Shown here piece by piece: positions 1 through 8,698 of a stretch of DNA of 64,000 nucleotides. The stretch lies in contig DXEW01000004.1 of assembly GCA_019114755.1 (NCBI GenBank), positions 1-64,000 on the forward strand, given 5' to 3'. A program made the position numbers and the translations under genes. The DNA comes from Candidatus Borkfalkia faecavium. Its GTDB lineage: Bacteria; Bacillota; Clostridia; Christensenellales; Borkfalkiaceae. The notes beneath the pieces were generated by a model that had not been told where the DNA came from, made no database searches, and saw only the letters and a list, made by a program, of their open reading frames with translations. Every line of letters starts with the position of its first letter. Within the stretch, counting starts at the first letter, position 1.

Positions 1-101
1 TCCATCAGCCGCCCGCCAAACAGCCGCTTGTAGCCGTTCAAGCTGGACTGGGACAAAATCTGCACGTGCTCGGTGTAGGAGTCCCGTACATATTTTTCCA
101 T
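1..101 (-). CDS. Acyl-CoA thioesterase, N-terminal fragment
   Basis: Only the first 33 codons are in the window; the rest lies beyond the left edge. The start ATG at 101-99 follows a good AGGAGAG ribosome site about 6 nt upstream. The visible peptide ends with the segment NGYKRLFGGRLM. This is typical of the first strand and helix of hotdog-fold acyl-CoA hydrolases of the YciA/BACH type, which hydrolyse acyl-CoA to free acid and CoA in the cytoplasm. The assignment rests on this short N-terminal match alone. It is transcribed away from the Fe-S protein upstream, with a terminator between them. Confidence 0.7.
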   Translation of the reverse strand, partial: MEKYVRDSYTEHVQILSQSSLNGYKRLFGGRLM

Positions 102-218
102 TTTGCCTCTCCTTTCTTTCAAGTTGTTCCCGTATCGTAGGCTTCTATTATACCCCATGGCCATGCAGGATTCAACGGGACCATCTTGCAAACGGGCTGG
201 GGGATGCTGCGGCAAACG

Positions 219-250
219 CAAAGAAAAGAGGACCGGTCTCCCGGTCCTCT
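219..250 (-). terminator. Intrinsic terminator of the siroheme-reductase-like gene
   Basis: A 10-bp perfect stem (AGAGGACCGG, loop TCTC) spans 227-250. On the minus strand it is followed by the T-rich tail CTTTTCTTT. It lies 50 nt beyond the stop codon of the gene at 301-1248. Confidence 0.8.
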
Positions 251-300
251 CTTTGTTTGTTGCGCGTTTGGCTGGCGAAACCTCTGCGCCGCTTCGCGGC

Positions 301-1248
301 TTAGCAGGTAGCGCCGCCCTTTACGTTCAGCTTCAGGTTTTCCTCTTTCCGCTGGAGCAGGCCGTCAGACAGCAGCTGCTCCTGGACGTTCTCAAAGCCG
401 ATGCGCTCCACGGTGTCAGCAAAGCGCTCGCCGGTCAGGCCCTGCTCCCGGAACAGGAGGATGGCCTTTTCCACAATGTTGAGCACCTCGTCCTTGTCGG
501 TAAAGACCTTCTCCAGGTACCGGCCGTGGGCCACCTTTTTGCCACAGCGCCCGCCAATGTAGACGCGGTAGCCGCTGGTAAAGCCCTCCACAGCCTTGAA
601 GGGGCACTTGCCCACGCAGCGGCCGCAGTGGTTGCAGGCGCTGTCGTCGATGACCACCTTGCCGTCCTGCACCACAGGCACCTGGATGGGGCAGGCCTTC
701 TCCACCTGGCACACCTTGCAGCCCCGGCACTTGTCCAGGTCGATGCGGGGCACCTTCTGGCCGATGATGCCCAAATCGTTCAGGTCGGGCTTCACGCAGT
801 TGTTGGGGCAGCCGCCCACGGCGATCTTGAACTTGTGCGGGAGCGTGACGCCGCGCATGCCCTCGTAAAAGCGCTCGTGGATCTTTTCAGACAGAGCATA
901 GGCGTCGATGAGGCCGTACTGGCAGGTCGTGCCCTTGCAGGAGACGACGGGGCGCACCTTTTTGCCCGTGCCGCCGGTGGTGAGGCCGTGCTGTGCCAAA
1001 AAGTCGATGAGGGGCTGGATATTTTCGTATTTGACCCCCTGGATCTCGATGGTGAGGCGGACGGTCATGGCGACTTCGCCCGAGCCGAATTTTTCGCTCG
1101 CCTCTGCGATGGCGCGCTGCTGCGCCGCAGTGATCTTGCCGTTTTTAGTGATGACGCGGGCGTTGAACACGTCGCCATAGCGCTTGTCCTGTAAAAAGCC
1201 CAACCCTTTGACGCGCTTGACCTCTTCTGCCGAAATACGTTCTTCCAT
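301..1248 (-). CDS. Nitrite/sulfite reductase-like 4Fe-4S protein (AsrC-like)
   Basis: The protein has 315 residues, taking the ATG at 1248; the longer upstream frame has no family signal. Residues 1-95 resemble the ferredoxin-like half domain of nitrite/sulfite reductases. The siroheme/4Fe-4S region follows, with C104-x4-C109 and C147-x3-C151 (GGCPNNC). Two ferredoxin clusters come next (C174/C177/C180/C186 and C205/C208/C211/C215). This layout matches the AsrC subunit of anaerobic sulfite reductase and related stand-alone clostridial proteins, which reduce sulfite or nitrite using ferredoxin electrons. No asrA or asrB lies beside it. The first cysteine pair is one residue closer than the usual Cx5C. 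The family is well supported; the substrate is unknown. Confidence 0.8.
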   Translation of the reverse strand: MEERISAEEVKRVKGLGFLQDKRYGDVFNARVITKNGKITAAQQRAIAEASEKFGSGEVAMTVRLTIEIQGVKYENIQPLIDFLAQHGLTTGGTGKKVRPVVSCKGTTCQYGLIDAYALSEKIHERFYEGMRGVTLPHKFKIAVGGCPNNCVKPDLNDLGIIGQKVPRIDLDKCRGCKVCQVEKACPIQVPVVQDGKVVIDDSACNHCGRCVGKCPFKAVEGFTSGYRVYIGGRCGKKVAHGRYLEKVFTDKDEVLNIVEKAILLFREQGLTGERFADTVERIGFENVQEQLLSDGLLQRKEENLKLNVKGGATC

Positions 1249-1391
1249 TATAATGACCTGCCCTTTGCCGCCGTAAAAGCGCTTTATTTTGATATTTCTA
1301 TTGTAACATACGCGGGAAGGTTTGTCAATGTTTCCCCGAAAATTGCGGGCGGAAATCGGCGCAGCCGCGCTGTGCGCGGGCAAACGCGGCG

Positions 1392-1411
1392 TTTATGCCA
1401 CGCATAGTACT
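1392..1411 (+). repeat. Palindromic repeat TTTATGCC-NN-GCATAGTACT, copy 1
   Basis: A TATGCC/GGCATA-type palindrome followed by AGTACT, in the gap between uvrA and the reductase-like gene. It has one close copy 66 bp further on and two more near 33.66 and 39.2 kb, all in the same orientation. Confidence 0.75.
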
Positions 1412-1457
1412 CATACGGCGGCAGCCATCCCCTGCCTTCTATGACGAAGAAGGCGAA

Positions 1458-1477
1458 TTTATGCCACACATAGTACT
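1458..1477 (+). repeat. Palindromic repeat, copy 2
   Basis: Differs from copy 1 at one base (ATGCCACACATAGTACT). The two copies are 66 bp apart in the same orientation. Confidence 0.7.
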
Positions 1478-1489
1478 TGATATACCTTC

Positions 1490-1526
1490 CGAAAATAAAA
1501 TTTACCGCCCTTTTGGAAGGGCGGTA
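1490..1526 (-). terminator. uvrA terminator
   Basis: The 10-bp stem TACCGCCCTT/AAGGGCGGTA (1503-1526, loop TTGG) begins 20 nt beyond the uvrA stop. On the minus strand it is followed by AAATTTTATTTT. A T-run on the other side could make it bidirectional. Confidence 0.8.
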
Positions 1527-1546
1527 TGGCGTTTTTTTCCGATTTT

Positions 1547-4387
1547 TCAATTTTCTGCGGCGCCCTGCTTTTGCGGCAGCATCTTTTTGAGGAACTGCCC
1601 GGTAAAGCTCTTATCGCACGCCGCCACGGCTTCGGGCGAGCCGCAGGCGACCACGGTGCCGCCGCCGTCGCCCCCTTCGGGGCCGAGGTCTACGATCCAG
1701 TCCGCCACCTTGATGACGTCTAAATTGTGCTCGATGACGATGACGGTGTTGCCCGCCTCGCGCAGGCGCTGCAAAATGCGGACGAGCTTGTCGACGTCGT
1801 AGCTGTGCAGGCCCGTGGTCGGCTCGTCCAAGATATAACAGGTCCTGCCCGTAGAGCGCTTGGAAAGCTCGGTCGCCAGCTTTACGCGCTGCGCCTCGCC
1901 GCCCGAAAGGGTGGTGGCGCTCTGCCCCAGTTTGATATAGCCGAGGCCGACGTCGTCGATGGTCTTGAGCTTGTTGTACACGGAAGAGACGGGCTTGAAG
2001 AATTCGCACGCCTCCTCGATGGTCATATCCAGCACCTCGGCGATGTTCTTGCCCTTGTAGCGCACTTCCAGCGTCTCGCGGTTGTAGCGCTTGCCGCCGC
2101 ACACCTCGCAGGGGACGAAGATATCGGGCAGAAAGTGCATCTCGATCTTGATGATGCCGTCGCCGTAGCAGTGCTCGCAGCGGCCGCCCGACACGTTGAA
2201 GGAAAACCTGCCCGCCTTGTAGCCGCGCTCGCGCGCGTCGGGGGTGGCGGCGAACAGCTCGCGGATCATGGTGAACACGCCCGTGTAGGTGGCGGGGTTG
2301 GAGCGGGGGGTGCGGCCGATGGGAGACTGGTCGATGGCGATGACTTTATCGAAGTACCAAAGCCCCTCGTGCCCGCCGCACTTGCCCTGCGGCATGTGCG
2401 CGCCGTTGAGGGCGTTGGCGAGCAGGGGGTAGACGATCTCGTTGACCAGCGAGCTCTTGCCCGAGCCGGACACGCCCGTGACGGCGGTGATCAGCCCCAC
2501 GGGGATGGAGACGTCGATGCCCTTCAGGTTGTTCTGGCGGCAGTTTTTGACGGTGAAAAAGCGGCCGTCCGGCACATGGCGCACGGCGGGCACTTCGATC
2601 TTGCGCCGCCCCGCGAGGTAGTCTCCGGTGAGGGAATTTTTGCAGGCCATGATGTCCTGCACGCTGCCGCAGGCGACCACTTCGCCCCCGTGCACGCCCG
2701 CCTTGGGACCGATATCGACGATGTAGTCGGCGGCGCGCATGGTGTCTTCGTCGTGCTCGACGACGATGAGGGTGTTGCCGAGGTCGCGCAGGTTTTGCAG
2801 CGCATGCAGCAGCTTTTCGTTGTCGCGCTGGTGCAGGCCGATGGAAGGCTCGTCGAGGATGTACAGCACCCCCGTCAGCCCGCTGCCGATCTGCGTCGCC
2901 AGGCGGATGCGCTGCGCCTCGCCGCCCGAAAGGGTGCCGGCGCTGCGGGCAAGGTTCAGATACGAAAGCCCCACGCCGCGCAGAAAGTTCAGCCGCGCCT
3001 TGATCTCCTTTAAGATGACGTCGGCGATGAGGTGTTCGGTGCGGGAGAGCTGCAGACCTTCAAAAAAGGCGTATAGGTCGTCTATGGACAGTTCGCACAG
3101 CTCGGCGATGTTCTTCCCCCCTACCAGCACGCTGAGCGCCTCTTTTTTCAGGCGCTTGCCGCCGCAGGCGGGGCAGGGAAGTTCGGTGATGTACTTTTCG
3201 ATCTCCCCTTTCACCCCCTCGCTCTCGGTGTTGCGGTAGCGGCGGGTGAGCATGTTGACAAACCCTTCCCACTCGATCTGATAGGTGCCGTGGAAGTTGT
3301 AGGCGTCGTAGCGCATGGGGATCTTTTCCCCTTTCGAGCCGTACATGAGGATGTCGTAATCTTCTTTGGGAAGGCCGCAGACGGGCACGTCCATGTCGAT
3401 GCCGTAGTGCTTTGCCACCGCCTCGACGTACATATTGTTGGTCGCCTTGCTCTCCAAAAACCAGCCGCCGACGGAGATGGCGCCCTCGCGCAGCGTCTTG
3501 CTCTTGTCGGGGCAGAGGAGCGCCTCGTCTACGATCTGCTTGAACCCCAGGCCGCCGCATTCGGGGCAGGCGCCGATGGGGGTATTGAAGGAGAAGAGGC
3601 GGGGTTCGATCTCTTCGATGTTGATACCGCAGTCGGGGCAGGCGTAGTTGACGGAATACAGTTCTTCCTTCCCCTCGCAGTCGACGACGACCAGCCCGCC
3701 CGCGAGCTTGAGCGCCGCCTCTAAGCTGTCGGTGAGGCGCTTTTGGATACCCTCTTTGACCACCAGGCGGTCGACGACCACGCTGATGTTGTGCTTGAAC
3801 TTTTTATCCAGTTTGATGTCGTCCTGCAGGTCGTACACGGCGCCGTCTATCTTGACGCGGCCGTAGCCCGCCTTGCGGTAAGACTCCAGCTCTTTGGCGT
3901 ATTCCCCTTTCCTGCCCCGCACGACGGGCGCGTTGACGAGGATCTTGCTGCCCGCGGGGAGGGCGAGCACCTTGTCGGCGATCTCGTCCACCGTCTGGCG
4001 GCGGATCTCTCTGCCGCACTTGGGGCAGTGCGGCACCCCCACGCGCGCGAACAGAAGGCGCATGTAGTCGTAAATTTCCGTGACGGTGCCCACCGTGGAG
4101 CGGGGATTGCGCGAGGTGGTCTTCTGGTCGATGGAGATGGCGGGAGAGAGGCCGTCGATATATTCCACGTCCGGCTTTTCCATCTGCCCCAAGAACTGGC
4201 GGGCGTAGGAAGAGAGGCTCTCCATATACCGCCGCTGCCCTTCGGCGAAGATGGTATCGAAGGCGAGCGTCGATTTGCCGCTGCCCGAAAGCCCCGTGAA
4301 CACGGTGAGGGTGTTGCGGGGGATGCGGACGTCGATATTTTTGAGGTTGTTCTCTTTGGCACCCTTGACAAAAATTTCTTCTTTCAT
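1547..4387 (-). CDS. uvrA: UvrABC excinuclease subunit A
   Basis: UvrA is the ABC-type ATPase that recognises DNA damage and loads UvrB in nucleotide excision repair. The protein has 946 residues, the normal family length. The first Walker A is GLSGSGKST (residues 32-40) and the second, GVSGSGKSS, is in the C-terminal half. Two LSGGEAQR signatures are present, as are the zinc cysteine pairs CPDCG...CPECGG and CEHCYGDG...[10 protein letters not shown]. The ATG at 4387 is preceded by AAGGT; the 59 extra upstream codons are low-complexity repeat DNA. It lies 257 bp downstream of uvrB on the same strand, so the two are probably transcribed together across the repeats. Confidence 0.98.
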   Translation of the reverse strand: MKEEIFVKGAKENNLKNIDVRIPRNTLTVFTGLSGSGKSTLAFDTIFAEGQRRYMESLSSYARQFLGQMEKPDVEYIDGLSPAISIDQKTTSRNPRSTVGTVTEIYDYMRLLFARVGVPHCPKCGREIRRQTVDEIADKVLALPAGSKILVNAPVVRGRKGEYAKELESYRKAGYGRVKIDGAVYDLQDDIKLDKKFKHNISVVVDRLVVKEGIQKRLTDSLEAALKLAGGLVVVDCEGKEELYSVNYACPDCGINIEEIEPRLFSFNTPIGACPECGGLGFKQIVDEALLCPDKSKTLREGAISVGGWFLESKATNNMYVEAVAKHYGIDMDVPVCGLPKEDYDILMYGSKGEKIPMRYDAYNFHGTYQIEWEGFVNMLTRRYRNTESEGVKGEIEKYITELPCPACGGKRLKKEALSVLVGGKNIAELCELSIDDLYAFFEGLQLSRTEHLIADVILKEIKARLNFLRGVGLSYLNLARSAGTLSGGEAQRIRLATQIGSGLTGVLYILDEPSIGLHQRDNEKLLHALQNLRDLGNTLIVVEHDEDTMRAADYIVDIGPKAGVHGGEVVACGSVQDIMACKNSLTGDYLAGRRKIEVPAVRHVPDGRFFTVKNCRQNNLKGIDVSIPVGLITAVTGVSGSGKSSLVNEIVYPLLANALNGAHMPQGKCGGHEGLWYFDKVIAIDQSPIGRTPRSNPATYTGVFTMIRELFAATPDARERGYKAGRFSFNVSGGRCEHCYGDGIIKIEMHFLPDIFVPCEVCGGKRYNRETLEVRYKGKNIAEVLDMTIEEACEFFKPVSSVYNKLKTIDDVGLGYIKLGQSATTLSGGEAQRVKLATELSKRSTGRTCYILDEPTTGLHSYDVDKLVRILQRLREAGNTVIVIEHNLDVIKVADWIVDLGPEGGDGGGTVVACGSPEAVAACDKSFTGQFLKKMLPQKQGAAEN

Positions 4388-4470
4388 ATTGTTACCTTGG
4401 AATGGATATGTATGGATGCGGAAGGCACGGGCGGCGCGGGGCGCGCGGAATGCCCGCACGGCGCGGGGAC

Positions 4471-4580
4471 GAAATGTAGAATGTAAAATGTAGAATGTAA
4501 AATTGTGGAAGAAATAAAAATATTTTTTGAATACGTCCGCAATTTTACACTTACCGTTTACCACTTACCATTTACCATTT
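4471..4580 (-). repeat. Heptamer-armed dispersed repeat, copy 1
   Basis: The element has one arm of AATGTAR-type heptamers (4471-4503), an A/T-rich core (4519-4538) and a roughly complementary arm of TTACCRY units (4540-4580). Read on the minus strand, the core is GGACGTATTCAAAAAATATT, which matches the copy at 40592 with one difference. It lies between uvrB and uvrA. No coding potential is seen. Confidence 0.75.
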
Positions 4581-4587
4581 GGGCGCA

Positions 4588-4617
4588 TCGCGCAGGCGGC
4601 GCATGACACACCGAAGG
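4588..4617 (+). repeat. 30-bp dispersed repeat, copy 1 (downstream of uvrB)
   Basis: This 30-bp sequence containing GGCGGCGCATGACACACCGA recurs with a single mismatch at 62547-62576. Both copies have the same orientation and lie 27-42 bp beyond the stop of a minus-strand gene (uvrB and dus). Confidence 0.75.
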
Positions 4618-4644
4618 GAAAGACAGGGAGAGCCATGCAGCGCT

Positions 4645-6609
4645 TCAGCGCTTCAATAGCCGCTTTTTCAGGAGCGTTATCGTATCGCGGATCTCGATTG
4701 CCTTTTCAAAGTCGAGCTGGTTGGAGGCGACCTTCATCAGCGCTTTCAGTTTTTCGATCTCGTTGGGGATGTCCTCTAACTTGATCTTTTCGGCGGGGAG
4801 CGCCTTCTTCTTTTGGGTGATGCCGATGGTGCTGCCCACCTCTTTGACGATGGTCTTGGGGGTGATGCCGTGCGCCGCGTTGTACGCCTGCTGCGCCTTG
4901 CGGCGGCGAGACGTTTCGTCGATGGCGCGCTGCATGCTGCCCGTGACCGTGTCCGCATACATGATGACGTGCCCCTCGGCGTTGCGCGCGGCGCGGCCGA
5001 TGGTCTGGATGAGGGAGGTCTCACTGCGCAAGAATCCCTCTTTGTCGGCGTCGAGGATGGCGACCAGCTTGACTTCGGGCATATCCAGCCCTTCGCGCAA
5101 AAGGTTGATGCCGCAGAGCACGTCGAACTCGCCGCCGCGCAGGCCGTTGACGATGTCGATGCGCTCCAAGGTGTCGATATCACTGTGCATATAGCGCACG
5201 CGGACGCCGTTTTCCTTCAAAAAATCGGTGAGGCTTTCCGCCATGCGCTTGGTGAGGGTGGTGATGAGGGTGCGGCCGCCGCTCTCCGTCGTCTTTTTGA
5301 TCTCGCCCAGAAGGTCGTCGATCTGCCCCTTGACGGGGCGCACCTCGATCTCGGGGTCCAGCAGCCCCGTGGGACGGATGATCTGTTCCACCACCTGCCC
5401 CGCCTCTTTCAGCTCGTACTCGGCGGGCGTGGCGGAGACGCAGATCATCTGCGGCACGCGGGCGTCGAACTCTTCAAAGGTGAGGGGGCGGTTGTCGTAG
5501 GCGGAGCGCATGCGGAAGCCGTAGTTGACCAGGTTCGTCTTGCGCGACAGGTCGCCGTGGTACATGGCGCGGATCTGCGGGATGGTCATGTGGCTTTCGT
5601 CGATAAACACGAGGAAGTTATCGGGGAAGTAGTCGAGGAGAGTGAACGACGGTTCGCCCGGCCTTCTGCCGTCGAAATAGCGGCTGTAATTTTCCACGCC
5701 GCTGCAATAGCCGACCTCGCGCATCATCTCGATGTCGTAACGGGTGCGCTGTTCGAGACGCTGCGCTTCCAGCAGCTTGCCGTCGTCGCGGAAGACCCGC
5801 ACTTCGTCTTCGAGATCGCGCTCGATGGCGGCGAGCGCCGCCTGCATCTTGGCGCTGCCCACGGCGTAGTGGCTGGCGGGGAAGATACAGGCGTGCTTGA
5901 GCTCCGCCGTCACCTTGCCCGTGACCACCTCTTCCTCGCAGAGGCGGTCGATCTCGTCGCCGAAAAATTCGACGCGGATGGCGATCTCGGAATTGCCGGC
6001 GGGGAAGATCTCCACGATGTCGCCGCGCACGCGGAAGGAAGAGCGGGTGAAGTCGATATCCTTGCGCTCGTATTGCAGCTCGACCAGGCGGCGGAGGAGA
6101 TCGTCGCGCGCCATCGCGTCGCCGGGGCGCAGGGAGATGGCGAGGTCGAAGTACTCTTCCGGCGCGCCCAGGCCGTAGATGCAGGAGACGGAGGCGACGA
6201 CGAGCACGTCGCTGCGCTCGCCCAGCGAGGCGGTGGCGGAGTTGCGCAGCTTGTCGATCTCGTCGTTCATCGACATGTCCTTTTCGATATAGGTATCGGT
6301 GCTGGGGATGTAGCTTTCCGGCTGGTAATAGTCGTAATAGGACACGAAGTATTCGACGCGGTTATGGGGAAAGAAGGCGCGGAACTCGTTGCAAAGCTGC
6401 GCCGCCAGCGTCTTGTTATGGGCGATGACCAGCGTGGGGCGGTTGATATTTTGGATGACGTTGGCCATCGTGAACGTCTTGCCGCTGCCCGTGACGCCGA
6501 CCAGCACCTGGGTGCGGATGCCGTCCTCTACCCCTTCGGTCAGTTTTTGTATCGCCTGCGGCTGATCGCCCGTGGGGCGATAGGGCGAAACGAGTTGGAA
6601 GCGCTCCAT
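4645..6609 (-). CDS. uvrB: UvrABC excinuclease subunit B
   Basis: UvrB is the helicase-like damage verifier that receives DNA from UvrA and recruits UvrC. The protein has 654 residues. It shows Walker A GVTGSGKT (38-45), the beta-hairpin segment [20 protein letters not shown] near residue 90, a helicase motif FIDESH, and the C-terminal UVR motif that binds UvrC (EIEKLK...[11 protein letters not shown]). The ATG at 6609 follows AGGAGGGG. A promoter lies 45-75 nt upstream and uvrA follows downstream. Confidence 0.98.
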   Translation of the reverse strand: MERFQLVSPYRPTGDQPQAIQKLTEGVEDGIRTQVLVGVTGSGKTFTMANVIQNINRPTLVIAHNKTLAAQLCNEFRAFFPHNRVEYFVSYYDYYQPESYIPSTDTYIEKDMSMNDEIDKLRNSATASLGERSDVLVVASVSCIYGLGAPEEYFDLAISLRPGDAMARDDLLRRLVELQYERKDIDFTRSSFRVRGDIVEIFPAGNSEIAIRVEFFGDEIDRLCEEEVVTGKVTAELKHACIFPASHYAVGSAKMQAALAAIERDLEDEVRVFRDDGKLLEAQRLEQRTRYDIEMMREVGYCSGVENYSRYFDGRRPGEPSFTLLDYFPDNFLVFIDESHMTIPQIRAMYHGDLSRKTNLVNYGFRMRSAYDNRPLTFEEFDARVPQMICVSATPAEYELKEAGQVVEQIIRPTGLLDPEIEVRPVKGQIDDLLGEIKKTTESGGRTLITTLTKRMAESLTDFLKENGVRVRYMHSDIDTLERIDIVNGLRGGEFDVLCGINLLREGLDMPEVKLVAILDADKEGFLRSETSLIQTIGRAARNAEGHVIMYADTVTGSMQRAIDETSRRRKAQQAYNAAHGITPKTIVKEVGSTIGITQKKKALPAEKIKLEDIPNEIEKLKALMKVASNQLDFEKAIEIRDTITLLKKRLLKR

Positions 6610-6653
6610 GCTCCCCTCCTTTGCTTTTCAGATATAAACAAATGTTTCGCCCT

Positions 6654-6683
6654 ATTATACCCCTTGCGGCGGGTCTAAGTCAA
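6654..6683 (-). promoter_or_regulatory. uvrB promoter
   Basis: On the minus strand: TTGACT (6678-6683), an 18-bp spacer and TATAAT (6654-6659). It lies 45 bp upstream of the uvrB start. No SOS/LexA box was recognised nearby. Confidence 0.75.
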
Positions 6684-6810
6684 CAAATTCGAAGAACAAT
6701 TTTCCCCTTCGGCAGGCGCGGCGCACGGCACTCTCAGGCGGGCGGGCGGAATTTGCCCTTCTCCTTGAAAATATTCCCGCATTTTTTCGCGCAAAAACGC
6801 AAAATATGCT

Positions 6811-6853
6811 TTATTCAGAAAAAAAAGTATGCTATAATAAAAAAGATAGCATA
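6811..6853 (+). promoter_or_regulatory. Acyl-CoA synthetase promoter with inverted repeat
   Basis: TTATTC (6811-6816), 16 bp, then a perfect TATAAT (6833-6838). An inverted repeat with 8-bp perfect arms, TATGCTAT (6828-6835) and ATAGCATA (6846-6853), overlaps the -10 and the likely start site. This is a typical place for a repressor operator. Confidence 0.65.
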
Positions 6854-6885
6854 TTTTCAGCGCACAGCGCGGAGGCATTTTTACC

Positions 6886-8550
6886 ATGAATCTTTTAAGC
6901 CGCTTTACCAACGCGACCAGATTCCGCGACTACAACGATTTTTACAACCACTTTCAGCTGATCGTCCCCGACAACTACAACTTCGCCTACGACGTGGTGG
7001 ACGAATACGCGCGGCTGGACCCGAGCAAGCGCGCCCTCGTTTGGTGCGACGACAACGAGAACGAGCGCACCTTCACCTTTGCCGACATCAAGCGCCTTTC
7101 CGACAAGCAGGCGAATTTCTTTTTACAGCACGGCATCGGCAAGGGCGACACGGTGCTGGTCATCCTGCAGCGCCGCTACGAATACTGGACGACGCTGATG
7201 GCGCTTTCCAAGATCGGCGCCATCGCCATCCCCGCCACGCACATGCTGATGGAAAAGGACCTCGTGTACCGCATGGACAAGGCGCAGATCAAGATGGTCG
7301 TATCCGTCAACGAAGACGAGCTGTGCGACAACATCTTGAAGGCGATGCGCAAAGTGCCCTGCGTGCGCTGCGCCGCCACCATCGGCGAGCGGGAAGGATT
7401 TATCGACTACCCCGCCGAGGCGGAAAAGTGCAGCGACGAGCTGCACGTCCCCTATGAGGCGGAGCGCACCGCGGACGACATCCTGCTCGTATACTTCACT
7501 TCCGGCACCACGGGCATGCCCAAGATGGTCTCCCTGCCGCAGCGCTATACGCTGGGGCACATCGTCACCGCCCGCTTCTGGCTCAACTGTATGGACGACG
7601 GCCTGCACTTCACCCTCGCCGAGACGGGCTGGGCGAAGGCGAGCTGGGGCAAGCTGTTCGGGCAGTGGCTGTGCGGCTCCGCCATCTTTGTGTACGACTT
7701 CCACGGCAAGTTCGAGCCGGACGCGCTGATGCAGCACATCGCCAAGTACCGCATCACCACCTTCTGCGCTCCCCCCACCGTGTACCGCTTTATGATGAAG
7801 TCCGATCTTTCCAAGTACGACCTCTCTTCCATCAAATTCATGATGACGGCGGGCGAAGCGCTCAACCCCGAGATCTACCGCCAGATCCGCATGAAGACGG
7901 GCCACCTCATCTATGAAGGGTTCGGCCAGACGGAGACGACGGTGGTGTGCGGCACCTTTTCGGAATACATGGAGATCAGGCCCGGCTCGATGGGCAGGCC
8001 CTCTCCCCTCTATTATGTGCAGCTTTTGGACCGCGAAGGAAGGCCGGTGGAACAGGGCGAGACGGGCGAGATCTGCATCCGCCTGCGCGACAAGCAGAAC
8101 GGCCTGTTCTGCGGCTACTACAACGACCCCGCGCTGACGGCGACCGTCATGCACGACGGATATTACCACCTGGGCGACCTCGCCTTCTGCGACAGCGACG
8201 GCTATTACTGGTTCGTGGGCAGGAAGGACGACATCATCAAGAGCTCCGGCTACCGCATCGGGCCGTTTGAAGTGGAGAGCGCCCTGATGGAACACCCCGC
8301 CGTGCTCGAATGCGCCATCACCGCCGTGCCCGACGAGCTGCGCGGGCAGATCGTAAAGGCGACGGTAGTGCTCGCCAAGGGGTACGAAGCCAGCGACGCC
8401 CTGGTAAAGGAATTGCAGAACCACGTAAAGAAGACGACGGCGCCCTACAAGTACCCGCGCATCGTGGAGTTCGTGACAGAACTGCCCAAGACCATCAGCG
8501 GCAAGATCCGCCGCGTGGAGATCCGCGAAAACGACGGCGCAAACCGCTGA
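6886..8550 (+). CDS. AMP-forming acyl-CoA synthetase
   Basis: A 554-residue member of the ANL superfamily. It activates a carboxylic acid to an acyl-adenylate and then to acyl-CoA in the cytoplasm. Visible motifs are the phosphate loop YFTSGTTGMPK (203-213), YEGFGQTETT (from 343), the hinge and ATP motif YHLGDLAFCDSDGYYWFVGR, and the C-terminal catalytic lysine region KTISGKIRR. Overall it resembles medium-chain or acetyl-CoA synthetases of the ACSM type; the chain length it prefers cannot be read from the sequence. The start follows GGAGG. It is a single-gene unit with its own promoter and terminators. Confidence 0.9.
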   Translation: MNLLSRFTNATRFRDYNDFYNHFQLIVPDNYNFAYDVVDEYARLDPSKRALVWCDDNENERTFTFADIKRLSDKQANFFLQHGIGKGDTVLVILQRRYEYWTTLMALSKIGAIAIPATHMLMEKDLVYRMDKAQIKMVVSVNEDELCDNILKAMRKVPCVRCAATIGEREGFIDYPAEAEKCSDELHVPYEAERTADDILLVYFTSGTTGMPKMVSLPQRYTLGHIVTARFWLNCMDDGLHFTLAETGWAKASWGKLFGQWLCGSAIFVYDFHGKFEPDALMQHIAKYRITTFCAPPTVYRFMMKSDLSKYDLSSIKFMMTAGEALNPEIYRQIRMKTGHLIYEGFGQTETTVVCGTFSEYMEIRPGSMGRPSPLYYVQLLDREGRPVEQGETGEICIRLRDKQNGLFCGYYNDPALTATVMHDGYYHLGDLAFCDSDGYYWFVGRKDDIIKSSGYRIGPFEVESALMEHPAVLECAITAVPDELRGQIVKATVVLAKGYEASDALVKELQNHVKKTTAPYKYPRIVEFVTELPKTISGKIRRVEIRENDGANR

Positions 8551-8595
8551 GGCGAAAAGATCATGCGGCGGCGCTGACCGCCGAGGACGTTTTAG

Positions 8596-8625
8596 AAAAA
8601 GCGGCGGCGCTGACCGCCGCTTTTC
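8596..8625. terminator. Terminator after the acyl-CoA synthetase
   Basis: AAAAGCGGCGG/CCGCCGCTTTT hairpin, usable in both directions. Its sequence duplicates the hairpin-forming 19 bp at 8563-8581, just past the stop codon. Confidence 0.75.
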
Positions 8626-8639
8626 AACAACACATACGC

Positions 8640-8667
8640 AAAAAAGACGGGCGCGCCCGTCTTTTTT
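8640..8667. terminator. Bidirectional terminator between convergent genes
   Basis: AAAAAGACGGGCGCGCCCGTCTTTTTT is self-complementary with A and T runs on either side. It sits between the convergent acyl-CoA synthetase and MreB-like genes. Confidence 0.85.
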
Positions 8668-8698
8668 CTTGTTCTGAATATTCATGCTGAAACGCCTT

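Noticed and set aside
4813..6678. Long plus-strand open frame opposite uvrB
   Set aside because: Antisense shadow of a highly conserved gene, without promoter or ribosome site.
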